A stretch of 64,000 bases of DNA from Phalacrocorax aristotelis (GCF_949628215.1 NC_134283.1:23290975-23354974); one strand, 5' to 3'. Shown: positions 49,255 to 62,320, numbered from the stretch's first letter. Notes: a model not told the origin generated them from the sequence alone. Made by a program: numbers and translations.

Positions 49255-52200
49255 GTGAGGCAGGAGGGAGGCCCCTGGAGCGGGGAGGGGAGGACGCTCC
49301 CTCACCCATATTCTCCTCTAAATGTGGGAAATGGCCCGGAAGCTCCCGAGCTGGGCGCCGAGGGGACATCTGGGCCGCGAGCGTGGCCCCAGCCTTGCGC
49401 CTCCCTTAGGTTTTGCTTCTCCTTCCCGTTTTTGGGTCGCTTTAGGGCAGGGCTGCGAGGGGCAAAGGGCCCTGGTCCCCCAGGCCTCTGAGGGGGATTT
49501 TGGCGTTGAGATGCACCTCACAGTGCCCTTGTGAACTGTGTTCTGCCCAAAAAGGCAAGTGCCGGTGTTGTTAGAAAGCAAATGTGCGCTATTTCTTTTT
49601 CAGAATTTGGAAAACGTTTCATGTCAGCTAGCTTAGATTTTTCTTAGATGGCGAATGCTTTTGGTGCTAAGATTCATCGTTAGTGATGACAATACAACTT
49701 TTGAATTGAACATCTCTGCTTCCTCTCTTTAGACTGTATCTGATTCAGGAAAGGAGAATAATTCTGGCAGAAGCACCTTGCTGAAGCAGAGACCGGCTGT
49801 GTTCCCTGATCCTGACAATGACACACCACGGAATATGCTCAAGAGAATCATCCGAACCCGTAACTATCTTTTTTTTTTAGAACAGAAAGACAATGCTTTG
49901 GTGGAGTTGAGAATAGGAGGTTGTTGTTTTGTAGCCTGTTATTCTTACGCTGTTATGAAACATAGAAATGCAGACCATGACATGGCTGATGTATGTAAAA
50001 GAGGGATTGCTGCAGTGGCAGCTGAACGAGGTCACACAATACAACTGTTTTAAAGCCTGGGCCTTGTGTTGATGAAATCATATTCTTGAAAATCCTTTTC
50101 ACTCAACCCTCTTATCCTTGTGAGCAAGCATGTAATCTTTGTGCTGCCCTTAGCTGTATGGTTGTGTGGAAATTAGAGGCATGCATCCTTGCAAACCACA
50201 GCTCAGCTCTGCTGCGGAACATGGAACCCCCCTGCTGCTGTTGGCCACTGTTGGGTTTGGCCTGGTACGTGCTAGCCTTCCTAGGAGTAAAACCTAAATA
50301 ATTTTCACCAGGTCTTTATTTTAACCCATTAATAAGTGTAACTTACAGAACGTAGCATAGATTTGATGCTCTATTGTATTCTGGTATTCTTTCTGGATTG
50401 AATCATGGAGAGAAATGTTTTGGTTTGTTGCAGAACCACAAGTTTCACCTCTAGCACCTCAGATACCTAAAGATGAAGAAACAGAAGCAGCTCAGTCAGA
50501 ACTCCCATGTAAGAGGGTTTCCAGCATGTAAGTAATATTTGTGGTTTTTTTAAGCTACCAGGTAGAGCGGCGTTTCCTATGGTGGGGTTGGGGAGCAGGT
50601 TTCTTTAATTGTCTTTCATGATTAGAATTGGGTTCCATCAGGAGGAGTTTTCAGTGATGATACTTCAGCGTTACAAGTCATGTAGGAATCACTGGGACTG
50701 GGGGCCTGAACAGTAAATACTTCAGGCTTGTGCTTAGTCCCCCTTCTTCAAGGCAGACTTTTACTGTCTTTTTGCAGTGGGACTGCTGGATACAATAAGT
50801 CTCCTGGTGGAAGCTTGCTTTACTTGTCTGTGATGGATAGTAAAACAGAAGTTCTTGGATTTCTCCAGGGCTACAGGCCGTGTGCTGACAGTGCTGAGGA
50901 GTAAGGAGCAACTGCTGGGTGTTCTGTTCAGAACGTGGGCTGCTGTAGTTTTTTATGGTGTTACTGTTTCTTGCTTGTCCTTGTTTTGGGCTGCTAGGGG
51001 TTACTGCCCTAGCAGCACGGTTTGAAGGTGAGGTTTGCCTGAGGCTCAGCTGCTTTTATTCATGTTTAGCGTCCATTAATATTTTAAGTTATTAGGCCTG
51101 AATGGGAGGCTGAAGTGTGGTTTGTTTCCTTCTACTTTGTTATCAAATAGAAGGAAACTAGTGGTGGTAATTTGCTTTAGCCAGTTTTGTCACAACACTT
51201 ACATGTGGTTTTGGTTACGGCAAAATAGGAGAGACTGTTCTAAACAACATGATTTCATTTGATTTGTCTGTATAGCTAAGCTTTTTGTGTGGACTGTAAG
51301 CAACCTTAAACAGGTTGTCTAAAATATTGGGTATTTTCCGTCTTTCTGGTTTTTTTAAATAGAGGAAGAAACGACTGAGTTTTCTGAAAGTGCGGTAGCT
51401 TGGCTTTTTTTTCTTTTTTAAATTAAAAAAGATTCTTAAATCCTCCTTGATTTTGCTTGTTGTAGTTCTTTAACATCTCTGAATGTGCTGCTCATCAGCC
51501 TGTCTTAAATGAAAAGATCAGAAGGTTGGATCTTTGCGGGGTTTTATGTTCCATATGTTAGCTAGTTGTTGAAGTTACACAGATGCAGGCTTTTAAAAAA
51601 TATTTTTAAATTTAAAAAAAATGTTAAGTCTTTTTTTAAAATGCCATCACAGCCTTCCTTTAGCTGATGTGGACTTTCTTGGGTTTGGGAAGGCACTGCT
51701 TTCCCTAGCTGTAATAACATCTTCCAGCATTGGTGCAAAAAATGAGATCTTCTTTCCCTGCTACTTTGTCTGATCCCCTTGACAAGGTAGTTAATTCTCA
51801 TGCTTAGGCTTACGTTATGCTCGTAATACAGCAATGAAACTTTGCTGTTTTTCTGAGTGGTAGCGTATGTATTTTGTAAGGGGAAAAGACCCATAAACAT
51901 CATCACCTTACCACCAAGGCCATGTTTGTTGCTGCAGAGGATACAGAATGCTACAATTGCTGGATGCGAGCTCTTGGCTGTGGGAGGGATGTGCTGCTCT
52001 GGGTCTGCAGGACAGTGTGGGGTGCCGGCAGCAACTTGCCACCTGAACGTGAGCTTCATGAGAGGGAATTCTTGGAACTCTGTGGTAAAGGGGGAAAACA
52101 GCTCAGAAACTTGCTTTCTGATCCCAGTCCAGTGCCTGGCTGGGATATTACATGTCTGTTCCCTGTATCAGCTTTGTGATGCCTAATGTTTCATTATGAC

Positions 52201-55200
52201 GACTTTTTGATTTACACTGTAATGACTGACAAATCAAATTGATGCTGTGTGCTCTTAAGGAGAAGAGAGCTATGGAGTGTGTTGGAAGACCAAGCTTTTA
52301 CTCCAGTCTGACCTTTCTCAGCCCTGTTGCTTTGAATATACACTCAAGTTTTGGTTCTTTGTGACGTTCACTTCGACTTAGTAGGAGGGAATGACATCTT
52401 CCTGCATTTGCTGAGCTAATCGCCAATTAGTTCCTTACTTCTGCTGCAGCCAGGACAAATAATTCCTGTTGGTTTTTCACTGATGCTACAGAGACCTTTC
52501 TGAGGTAGCTAAGATGCTAAAGTCCTTTAAAGGCTTGGTTTGTATTGGTAGGCTGGAAATGCAACTGCCAGACGTTGTTCCCGAGGACACGTCTATCACC
52601 ACATTCCATATGACTAAGAAGAGAAAGAAGCTCAGCATTTCTGAATTTGAGAGAGCAGCAGACAAACGACTTCCTCAGAACCAGGGTAAGGTCGCAGTCA
52701 AAAATTACCTCATTCAGCACTGCATTTTCTGTCAATTGATTTTCATATGCTGCAGTTCACTCTGTAGTAATTTCTCAGCTAGGCAGTTGTACGTTTGGAA
52801 GCAGTGTCTTGTGCAAAGAGGACAGCAGAGAAGGTAAAAGCCTCTCCTATCAAATTTAAAACAAGCCTTTGTAAGCCAAGTTACAGGCTCTGCCCTGGCT
52901 GTACGTAACTTCTTGACTATTTTTCCACCTTGGTGCTCTTGTGGTTTCAAAGTATCTCCAAAGGAAGCAACCTCTGTGTTCCCCTCAGTTCCAGAAACTT
53001 GAAAATAGAACAAACTGCATACAACTTGCAGTTGTGTGAAATAAGTTATAAAGCTCTTGTTTGAGGATGAGTCATGTAGTTTTATAAAAGAAATAATGTT
53101 TTATATTGGAATAAGTCTTCCCTTTAAACATAAATAGTACTTTCATTTTAATTGCAGTTTAACAGAGCAGATAAAAGACCTCACCTTCGTTTACATACCC
53201 TATTGGCAGTAGCAGCTGGAGTAGAATTCAGGGGTGGGATTCAGCTCCAAATTACAGACACCCTGTGTCTGTGTGTGTGCTGATTAGATCTCTCCTGAGC
53301 TTTAGGAGGACTTCAGTTAATCAGTGGAGTCTGGAGGGTAATTCAGCTCGGCCTAAAGCAGACACCTACATTTGAGTAATTGTGTTTGATGATAATGGGG
53401 GCATGTAGACACCTGTGTTTGGATATTTTGACCTGGAGCTGAATCCCAGTCTGACTTGCCTGTGGTCAAAAATCGGACTTGTCTTTCTTTGGCCTCATAC
53501 CTGCTCTGGACACATCCTGATAAGATGTGGGCAGCTCTGTCAAAGCAGAGGGGGTACACTCTAGTATTTTCTAGCTTGAGCATGATAATGTCACTGCTCT
53601 CCAGATCCACTTTTGGATTTTTAGGACTCTGAGTACAACAGGTCTGAGTTACAGTTTCACCAACAATGTGTGGAGTAGCTATCTGTATTTCTAAAGCTTC
53701 AGATGCTTTAATGTTTGGGAGGTAAAGGGTTGCTGGAGGGTTGTCATGACTGAGGCCCTATCCTACCTTACTCTTAATGTGGTAAGTTTAATATTATTGA
53801 GTGTGGGGGCATGTGCCTGCTTAAATTATCTGTGAAATAGCTGTTTAATTACCCTCTCAGAAATTGCTTATTAGAATTCTAACAAGCAGTTCTAAAACAC
53901 AGACAAGAACTGTGAAGTGAACCTGTCATCTAATTCTGTTCTCAACAAAAAGTGACTTTTGTGGATTGTAGCATAACTGGTGCTAGGAGGAGGAAGATCT
54001 ATTGGGGTGTTCCTGTAGCCTGTTTTGTTAAGGGGAATTTTTCAGCTAACATGTCACAAATTATTTTCTAGCTCAGTCAACACTGGACAGCAGTACTTTG
54101 GCTCGGTGAGTTTAAACTAAAATGTCTTAACTTCTGGCTTTCCTGACTATAGCTGCCTTGATTCATCATCTCTGATGATGTGAAGAATAGTACAGATATC
54201 TGGGTTCATGATTAAGGCCTGTGTTAGTAATAGGACGATTGTCTCCCCCTCTGGTGATGGAATTTGAAGGTGTTACAGTGAATATATTGTGATTGTCAGG
54301 AATCATGGCTCTGTACCCTATGCCCAGGTCAGTCTAGCTTGTATTGCTACTGTTGCTCCTCTTTTTGCTTATTAGGATTGTTCCTTTTTTCCTTTCATTC
54401 TCATGTTTCCAACAATAAATCAGTAGACAATATACCTTAGAATATCTCTCCCTGTTAACTGGCTCATCACATCAGTTACATCTATGCAATCTTTAGTCCA
54501 ACCTTCCTGGACTTTAAAAGCTTTTATTGCACGTCAAAGAACTTCTTTTCCTGTGTTGCCCGTGTACTTTGCTAATGATCTAGCCATGGTAAGCAACTCA
54601 CTTCACGTTTATTGCTGCAGTCCTCGCCTGTGGTCCCATGCAAGGTTGTTCATAGGGCTGTGTTCTGTGCTTCTTGCCTTTGAATCCTCTGACTTCCGTT
54701 TTGATGGGGCTGCCTAAAGAGACAGACAGGAGGTAGCTGAGTAGGTCCAGTCTCTTTAGGGTGCAAAATAGGAATGTTGAAATAAATCTTTTCCCATGCT
54801 TTGCATGTTGCTATCTTAGCTCCCATCTCAAAAAAGGTGAGTGTTGGTAACTGTGCCTTGCTGTGAACACGGACACCATAAACATAGTCTTAGAATGTTC
54901 TGAAGCCCTACCACCTTGCTGTCATCTAGAGGACATCTTTACTCCCAAATGTTTGTTTCCCCCCTTTTTTTTGTTAATTAAATTTTTAAAATTCCAGAAC
55001 CTTCTGTCAGAAATATTGTTGGAGCCCTCTTGAGGTGGGAGTTTGCTTCCTGATCTCTGGGATACATATCCTCATGTTAGGTGATATAATGAAATTTAAG
55101 TATTTGTTTAGACTGGTGTGTAACCTTGAAGTTGTTTGGTTTTTTTTGTGGGTGATATGTATTCCTCCTAGCTTAGGGGTTTGTGAAACGTATTACTGCT

Positions 55201-58200
55201 ACTGGCACGGTGTCTGAAACTGAGGCTGAAAGGGGAGTGCGTACATTTGGAAAATTGTTTCTTCCCCTTTCTTTTTACAGATCTCTTCGCATGTCTCTTG
55301 GTTCCTTGATCCTACCAGATACTGTTGAAAAGAGAGGCTTGCTCCGGAGGCCAAAAAATCGTAAAGCTATTGACATGGAAGCTTTTGAAGGTGGAGTGGA
55401 ACAGAACATGCTGAAAAGAAAAGGTTTCTTTCATATTGTTACTTCTGTTTTGGGAGGGAGGGCCTTATATAAGGTGGCTTTTAGACGGAGTTACTGAAGT
55501 GTGGTCTGTATTTTAGGCTATTAAGGCTACAACACTGCTGTGATTTGGAAACAACATTAGAATGAGGCTCTGCATCTGTAGTTGCTTTGATTCCATGCAC
55601 TTAAGTAGGTGCTCCACCCAGTTTGGTGATTTATGCCGCAGGATTGTGTTCATAACTGTGGGTACTGGGGAGGTGGTTTGGTAGAGAAAGTTAGGGGCGC
55701 TGAATTGTGATGATTCAACGTTTGATCTGTGGAGGATGAATAAAATATGGTTGAATGACTTTTGAATTATGCAAGCTGGGGTAATAAATGTGTCCCTATG
55801 ACCTTGAACAGTTTTTCACATAAAACTTGTTTTAAAACTTTATCTAAACAGCACAGAACTATCTTGTGGATTCACAGACAGCATCTGGGATTCAAACAGC
55901 CATGCTGACAAGTGACGTGGAAATTGTGCTGAATAATACGGAGCTCTTTGTTCAGCCTCAGTTTGATGAACAGAGCCAAAATAAGCTTTCTGCTCTTGAA
56001 CCGCAGCTATCAGATTCAAAAACTTCAGCACAGAGAAGCAAGATTTCTGATGCAGCTCAAGAGGCAGCAGGGCTGGTGGGCCTGGTATCTGGTGTGGGCA
56101 CAAACAAGGGGAGGACCCAAAGATATTCTGAGGACTTAATCATTGATCATGAGCACGTTGACAGAATGACTCATGTCTCTCCAAAAACGCCTGCAAACCA
56201 GAGAGAAGATAAGCAAGATCATTCCCATCAGAGTAACCCAATGGAGCAGCTTTCTGTTTCAGAAGAGGTGGTGGCTGGCAGTGAGTACTGTGGGTTAGGG
56301 CTTGGGGCTTAGCAGGTGTTATCTGGAATTGCAGAATGACTGAGGTAGGAAGGGACCTCTGGAGGTCCTCTAGAGGACCTCTCAAGCAGGGCTGCCTAGA
56401 GCAGGTTGCCCAGGACCGTGTCCAGGCGGCTTTTACCTGTCTCCAGGGATGGAGACTGCAAACTCTGGGCAACCTGTGCCAGTGCTCAGTCACCCTCACA
56501 GTGAAAAAGTGTTCCCTTATATTCAGACAGAGCCTCCTGTCTTCCAGCCTGTGCCTGTTGCATCTTGTCCTGGGCACCACTAAAAAGAGGCTGGCTCCAT
56601 CTGCTTTACACATTCCCTTCAGATACTTGCATATATTGATGAGGTCCCCCTGAGCCTTCTCTTCTTCAGGTTGAATGGTTCCAGCTCTTTCAGCTTTTCC
56701 TTCTAGGAGAGATGCTCCAGTCCCTAATTCTCCTGGTGGCACTTTGCCGGACTCTCCCCACTATGTCTATCTCTCTTGTACTGGGGAGCCCAGAAGCGGA
56801 CACTGTAAATTGGTCACAAATGTGGTGAGATAAGGAGATAATGTGTAGGAGCTGTAGACAGAGTTAGAAGGTGTCTTGGGCAGTTACTAGTCTAGAGATT
56901 TACCCTGGTAAGGTTATTTATATGCCACAGCTAACTGCTTTGCTGTCTCCAGGGCCTTAAAAATCCCTTGGGCAGAGGCAGTTGCCTCCCTGGTCACCCT
57001 GTACCAATGCTTTTCAAGTCCTATCACTTGCCAGTCTTTCCCTGGTGTCTGGTATCTCTTGTCTACATTCGTTTCCCTGTAAATACCTTGTCCTGGCTGT
57101 GTAAATGGGAGCACATTTTTCCTCATACTGTGTTCCCAGGGCGTGGCTGTAGCCCTAAAATTTTCTGCTTAGTGACTGTGAGGCAGCTAGCCAGGGCAGG
57201 ATCAGCTGTAGTAAATAGCTTTGCACAGTTCTTCAAAGCTCCTTATTCTTTCCATGGCATATGGACAGCTAATGTTTCTTGTGTTTCTTTTTAATGCTCC
57301 TTTGTCAAAAGGGCTGCAGAAACAGTATTTAGAGAATGATTGATGGATTCAGTACTGCCAGGAGAGGAGTTCTTGCCATAGAAAGCTTAGAAATTAATTA
57401 ATGCCCAGTGTCCCAGTGGGCTGTTGCACTGTGCTCTGCTTCTGGAGGGTTGCCTGTGGCAAGCTTGGTGGGAAAAGTTTTTTGGAAAGGACAAGGGAAG
57501 AGATGAACAGAAACAAGGTTAGGTGCTCTGAAGAGTCCAGTGGTAGGCAGGCACTTGTTGGATGAATGGATAGATAATGTGGAGAAAAGTGTGGAGGACA
57601 TGGTATAGGGGCCAGGATCAGGTGAGAGGAAGAGGAGGGGGAGTGAGAGCATATCTTAAAGATGCTGGAGTTTGTAAGGGCTTAAGTGTTAATGGTTACA
57701 CAGTTCTGCTGTTTTACCAAAGGCATCTGATCTCAGTGTTGCTCCTCAGTATGAGTGGAAAAATAGTTGCAAGGACTTTTCCAGCTGGTTCCCAAGATAG
57801 AATGCAAACTACCTAAATGGTTTCAAGTAAAGGGAGAGCATTTTCTTGTGTGTGTTCCTCTCTTGACTTGGTTGGTTATTTTACTTACCAGGAAAGCTAA
57901 AAGAAATTTGAAAAAGATACTGGGGGCACATTAATGCTCTCAATTTCTAGCTGTTAATAGATGGAGCTCCTCTTTGCCATCCAGAAGTTCAAGTGAATGT
58001 TTGGGATCCCCAGTCACTCCAAAGCCTAAGAGATCTTTCAGCATGTCTTTGAGAGAAGTTGTGTCCCATATAATTGAAGACCTAGATGTGAGCAGTGCAG
58101 AAGAAGAGCTGGCTAATACAGCGAGCAGAGTGGAACAGGAAGAGGCTTTCAGAGAGGGTAAGAAGTGCTTTCAGTGTTGCAAGGGAATGGAGTACTTCAA

Positions 58201-61200
58201 CCTGACTAAACCTAAGAGTTTTTCAGGTGACTTGCAGGGTAAAATAAGGCTTTATTGTGTAGTAGATGCTGGAGATAATTTCATTCAAATCATATCAGAG
58301 ACACTGGGAGTGTTTCCAAAAAAGTGTTTTCAAAAAAGTAGTCTGTGACTTCCTCATGTGCTTCATAGTCAGTGTTTGCCTTATTCACAGTGGCTGCAAA
58401 TGCAATCAGTTATCATATTTTTTGGTAGATCTCTAGTACCACTCATGTTCCTATACGAAGGACGAATAGCTCCCTCTTGGCAAGGAACACATCTGGCTAA
58501 TCACTCTTTTTGTTTGTATACATGTTAATGCTTTACTATATTTAAGCCATGTTGGCCATTACCCCTCTCCAGTACTAACCAGGACCTCTTAAGACAAGGG
58601 CTTGAGGGTTGCCCTCCCTTGAGTAACAAAGGTTGTCACAGTAGGGCGGAAGTTAATACCTCCTCCTTTCTGGAAAGGAGCAAGTCATGCATGTTGCCTG
58701 CTTTCATGAGCACAGTCTCAGTTTTTTTCCAAAATCCTTTTGCCTTAGAATAAGACAGTAAAAACTCTGCACAGGTGTTGAGGCTGGCAGGTGTATCCAG
58801 ATATTACATAAAGCTTTCGGTAGGTGGGGACACAAATTCCTGTGTTTTTGTTGAATTTCATTTTCTAGATTAGTTTAGCATGCATTTTAAGTCTTTACCA
58901 TTGTTTCTTCACCAGTGCCTGGAAATGAGAGAAGACCATTGCCGTGCTAATGGTTTGGCTTTCCCTAGGCTTAATTACCCATCTGAAGTTTCATGTGAAT
59001 TACCTCACCTCAATATGGTGGTGTGGATTCACTGGGCAGGCAGCTAAGCACCACCCAGCCACCAGCTCATCCATCACCCCAAGGGATGGGGGAGAGAATC
59101 GGAAGGGCGAAAGTAAGAAAACTCGTGGGTTGAGATAAGAACAGTTTAAAAATTAAAATTAAAAAAAAAAAAATTGCTTCTTGAGCACCTGGCAGAGCAT
59201 GGGAAGCTGGAAAAGTCCTTGATTAGTGTAAGTACTACTTAGCAACCACTAAAACGTCAGTGTGTTATCAATGTTATTCTCATCCTAAATCCAAACACAG
59301 CACTGTATCAGCTACGAGGAGGAAAATTAACTCTATCGCAGCCAAAACCAGGACGTATGGGAACTGAACAGTCTACAGCACCGACAGTTTTGTTACTAGA
59401 AATTGAAACTGAATGCTTGCAGTGCTCATAAGTAATTGCTTGCAATTACCAAAACATATTGAAACATATCAGCAAGATCCATTACATTGCCTTTTTATCA
59501 TAATACAGCCTTTTGTTTTAAACAATTCTTTTAGAGTAGTTCATTAAGGTAGCAGATATTCTGCATGTATGTACAGTTGCGTACAGTTGACATCCTGTAA
59601 TCTTTCTTTATTCTTTTGTCCTGTTGTAGTTTTATCTGGGTGCACCTGTGGAGTGTGAAGTTTAAATGAGATGGTGACTCTTGAGGCTGATGAAAGTCAC
59701 CTCAGAGTTGTTACAGTTCTGTGAACAACATCTCAAAGCTTGGGGGTTGGTCAGAAAAGAAAACAACATTTAAAAATGATTACGAAGGGAAGAGATGGCA
59801 ACATGTCATTGTGCCACTATGGAATTTATTGTCATGCTCTCCTTTTGAATGCTGCGTACGGTTCTAACCTCTCCATCTCTAAATATATCTAACAGAGCTA
59901 GAGAAGGTGCAGAGAAAAATTTTACCATTAACAATAATCAAACATATGGAGCAGTTTCTGTACATTGAATGACTAAACAAGGGCTGCTCAGCCTGGAAGA
60001 AAGAGTAGCTGTGAGAGTGAAATATAAGAAGTTTAAAAAGAAAAGCCTTGAGCAGCATGGAGGAGATGATTTGGCAAACAAATTGAAACAAACAGCCCCC
60101 TGATCTGTCAGCGCAGAAACTAGAGAGGAGCAACAGGTGCTAACAGCTGGCAGGTTATACCAAACTACAGGAGGTATTGCTACTAGCAATGGGTGAAGAA
60201 ATAAGTAAAAACTAAGACTCGAATGTGTCAATAGCATCTGGTACTCCACCGTTAAAGTACTGTGTCCCAGCAGGGATCCAGTAGTGTGGGAGATTCGCTG
60301 GTGCCTGTCTGCCTTAGGCAGTCTTAATGTAGAGTTGAGCTTTTGTCTTTTCCCCAGAAAGCTAGTTAATATTTCACTTAACTTTAGGCAAGATTTTGCC
60401 CTGTGTTGCTGTAGGGAGCCCTGTGTTCTGGTCAGTGAGATTGGCATTACTGAGTTTTGCACCACCTTTGGCCAAATTTCCTTGTCCCCTTCACTGGGGC
60501 TTGGGGCTCAGGGCTCCCAAGACCTTAACACGTGCACTTTTGAGTGTGAAAACTCCCAGCCACTGGAGAGGGTGGTAAAAATCCACTTCTACAGCTTCTG
60601 GTTGTGAGCTCAACCAAGATTTCCAAACCCTTCAACAAGTGACAGTACTAGAGAGTTCCCAGTAAGATTTCTTCAAATAATGACCTGTGTGGGTTTCTGA
60701 GCTATGTGATAAGACACGTGGATTTAGTATGTAGGGAAAAGGAGTACTTAAGTACTCTTCAGTACTTCAGTAGCTACTTCAGTAGCTGAAGTTTTTACAG
60801 ACATGCAAATCCTGTGTGCATTTCTCCTCATACTGCATGTTAGAGACTTGTCCAGGATGGTTAAAACCACTTCTGGGTGCTCTCCCCTTCATAGAGCAAT
60901 GTATCTCTTACAATATTGTTTATTCAGAAGAACCGAGGAAATGGGCAGGAGAATCTGAGCACAAATTCCAGGTATTGGTACACTTAAAGGAAAAGAAATT
61001 GGTGTCTCACACAATCACCAAAAGTGAGAGTGGACGTAGAGATGGCGGATCTCGAGGACCTCTGCTTCCTGATCAATGAAACTACTTCATTGGGATCTGA
61101 TGAGCACCCTAATGAGGGGGCTGTAGAGCGAACACAGGAAAAGTTGTGTGTTTTTCAGCTGTAAACTTTGGAACTGCGTATCCTTCCCTTATTTATAGCT

Positions 61201-62320
61201 TTTGGCTATTCCTTAGTTTATGAGTAAATTTTAGCAGTTGCTAAACTGTAGGTTGGTGGTTGATTGAGTTTTTTTGTAGGTAAGATTGATGATAGAATTT
61301 CCTATTTTAGCTGCAGAGCTTTATGCAAATGCTGGATATTCTGAACATTTGGAGAAGACACTGACAAAAAAAGTAGAGCCACAGATAACTGTGGCACAGG
61401 ATGCCGGAGTCGAAACAGAAATGGCCCCTTCAGAAACAGAGGGAGTAGCAGAACGCAGTGCTGAACACCAAGGCTCTCCTGAAGCTGGTGAGGATAACCT
61501 AATACTGAAGACTATCTCTAATGCTAAAGATCTCTCAAGTGGCGTTATTGGCATCAGTGCTGGGAGAGAGACCTGTTAACTCGTTTCGTTCTGGAATTGG
61601 GGCTGAATGCTGGGGAAATAACAAACTAATTTTGGCATTTTAAGCCGAAAGACTGCATTCTGCTCAAATGGAAACCAAAATTGCATTGGCAATAGTGTTT
61701 AGAAATACATAATTGCAGAAGTCATCTTTAATTAAAATTTACTAGTGGAAGTTCCAGAATCAGGCAAAGATTGATAGAATTTGGAGACCACCTGAGTGTG
61801 TTGGCAAATCAGATCTCCCAAGTTCCTTTTCCTGAATTGCTGGGTCTTCTGTGTTCAGAATGCTGCATGATGGCTTTGAAGTGCTATTGTCTTGTGTGAC
61901 CTCTGCACACCTAGGTGTAGCAGAGGGAAAAGTTGAGGGTTCATCCGTGCTTTAGCTCCCCTACCTTACTGTATTGACACCCTAGCCCTTGAAGATAGGG
62001 ATATAATAAGTGGCAGCGTTGTCAGGAATGGCAAGGTGGGTTTCGTTCTTATGAGTGCTCTGAAGTTTTGGCTGCGATACATGCTTCAGTGATGTATTTT
62101 TCCTGTTTTGGAAATCTAGAACATGAGATTGTGAAAAGTGTTGGACCTGGAAGCCTGAGCAGGCATTCTCATGCTTTTTCCTCCTCTGAAAAATCTGGGA
62201 TGAATCCATTAAAGGAAGCTGTTGAACAAGCAGATGAACTAGAGGACCAGGCTGTCACAACAGAATTGGGGGGTCCAGAAGAGCCTACTGAGGATGACAT
62301 TGAAGACCCTGAGAGTGAAG
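49066..62320 (+). CDS. CENPT: CENPT, centromere protein T, 5' part of gene
   Basis: CENP-T is a DNA-binding inner-kinetochore protein that recruits NDC80 and MIS12 complexes through its N-terminal arm. Coding exons: 49066-49146 (or to 49254), 49733-49859, 50434-50527, 52552-52685, 54072-54105, 55281-55423, 55852-56280, 57951-58157, a candidate at 60928-61023, 61311-61487 and 62120-62320. They join in one frame into about 542-610 codons. Family marks: [12 protein letters not shown] (the NDC80-arm TPR motif), [12 protein letters not shown] (human LELQLPELEP), [10 protein letters not shown]...[17 protein letters not shown] (human LTRSLNLTF...GLARRPPARRAVDVGAF) and [15 protein letters not shown] (human NIVLEDTQPFSQP). 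The C-terminal histone fold that pairs with CENP-W is not in the window, so the gene continues past 64000. The donor after exon 6 (GTTTCT) is weak. Confidence 0.9.
49149..49215. repeat. (GGGAGA)n purine microsatellite
   Basis: A G/A-only tract with at least five near-perfect GGGAGA units, ending in a GA run. It lies either in CENPT exon 1 or at the start of intron 1, depending on the donor. Confidence 0.9.
56325..56835 (-). mobile_element. CR1 LINE fragment in CENPT intron 7
   Basis: The plus strand reads AGGAAGGGACCTCTGGAGGT and continues through GGTTGCCCAGGACCGTGTCC, GGGCAACCTGTGCCAGTG and TGGGGAGCCCAGAAGCGGAC, the usual CR1 3'-region phrases. It is inserted antisense to CENPT. The minus frame keeps about 150 codons with CR1 ORF2 C-terminal resemblance, including EHFFTVRV. 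Confidence 0.85.
59030..59355 (+). mobile_element. Solo LTR-like avian repeat
   Basis: One end reads GGGCAGGCAGCTAAGCACCA and GGGATGGGGGAGAGAATCGG with CTCGTGGGTTGAGATAA; the other reads GAAAATTAACTCTATCGCAG and CAAAACCAGGACG. I recognise both ends as a high-copy avian endogenous-retrovirus LTR, here shortened in the middle. No internal retroviral coding sequence is present. The class (ERVK or ERVL) cannot be decided by eye. The family is one I know from non-galliform birds. Confidence 0.7.
59815..60220 (+). mobile_element. Old LINE fragment (CR1/L3-like), plus orientation
   Basis: The stretch GAGAAGGTGCAGAGAAAAAT, then GGGCTGCTCAGCCTGGAAGA and GAGTAGCTGTGAGAGTGAAA, is a decayed version of the widespread amniote CR1/L3 motif. 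It is heavily mutated, and its borders are approximate. Confidence 0.5.
60742..60757. repeat. Perfect 16-bp palindrome with adjacent short repeats
   Basis: GAGTACTTAAGTACTC is its own reverse complement. It is followed by tandem CAGTACTTCAGTAGC-like units to about 60790. It lies in a CENPT intron upstream of the candidate exon. Confidence 0.8.
60928..61023 (+). CDS. CENPT: Candidate additional CENPT exon
   Basis: A T-rich tract ending in TTTATTCAG precedes an open stretch of 96 bases, which a GTGAGA donor follows. It enters and leaves in phase 1, the same phase as the flanking exons, so it can be included without breaking the frame. It would encode about 32 residues including [15 protein letters not shown] and [14 protein letters not shown]. 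It has no family signature I can recall, so it may be a lineage-specific or false exon. Confidence 0.45.

Noticed and set aside
54140-54180. TGATGATG near a possible snoRNA box C
   Set aside because: No matching box D or terminal stem at a suitable distance.
58397-58435. Possible CENPT exon after TTATTCACAG
   Set aside because: It hits a stop within 13 codons and its only donor leaves in phase 2, which does not fit the next exon.
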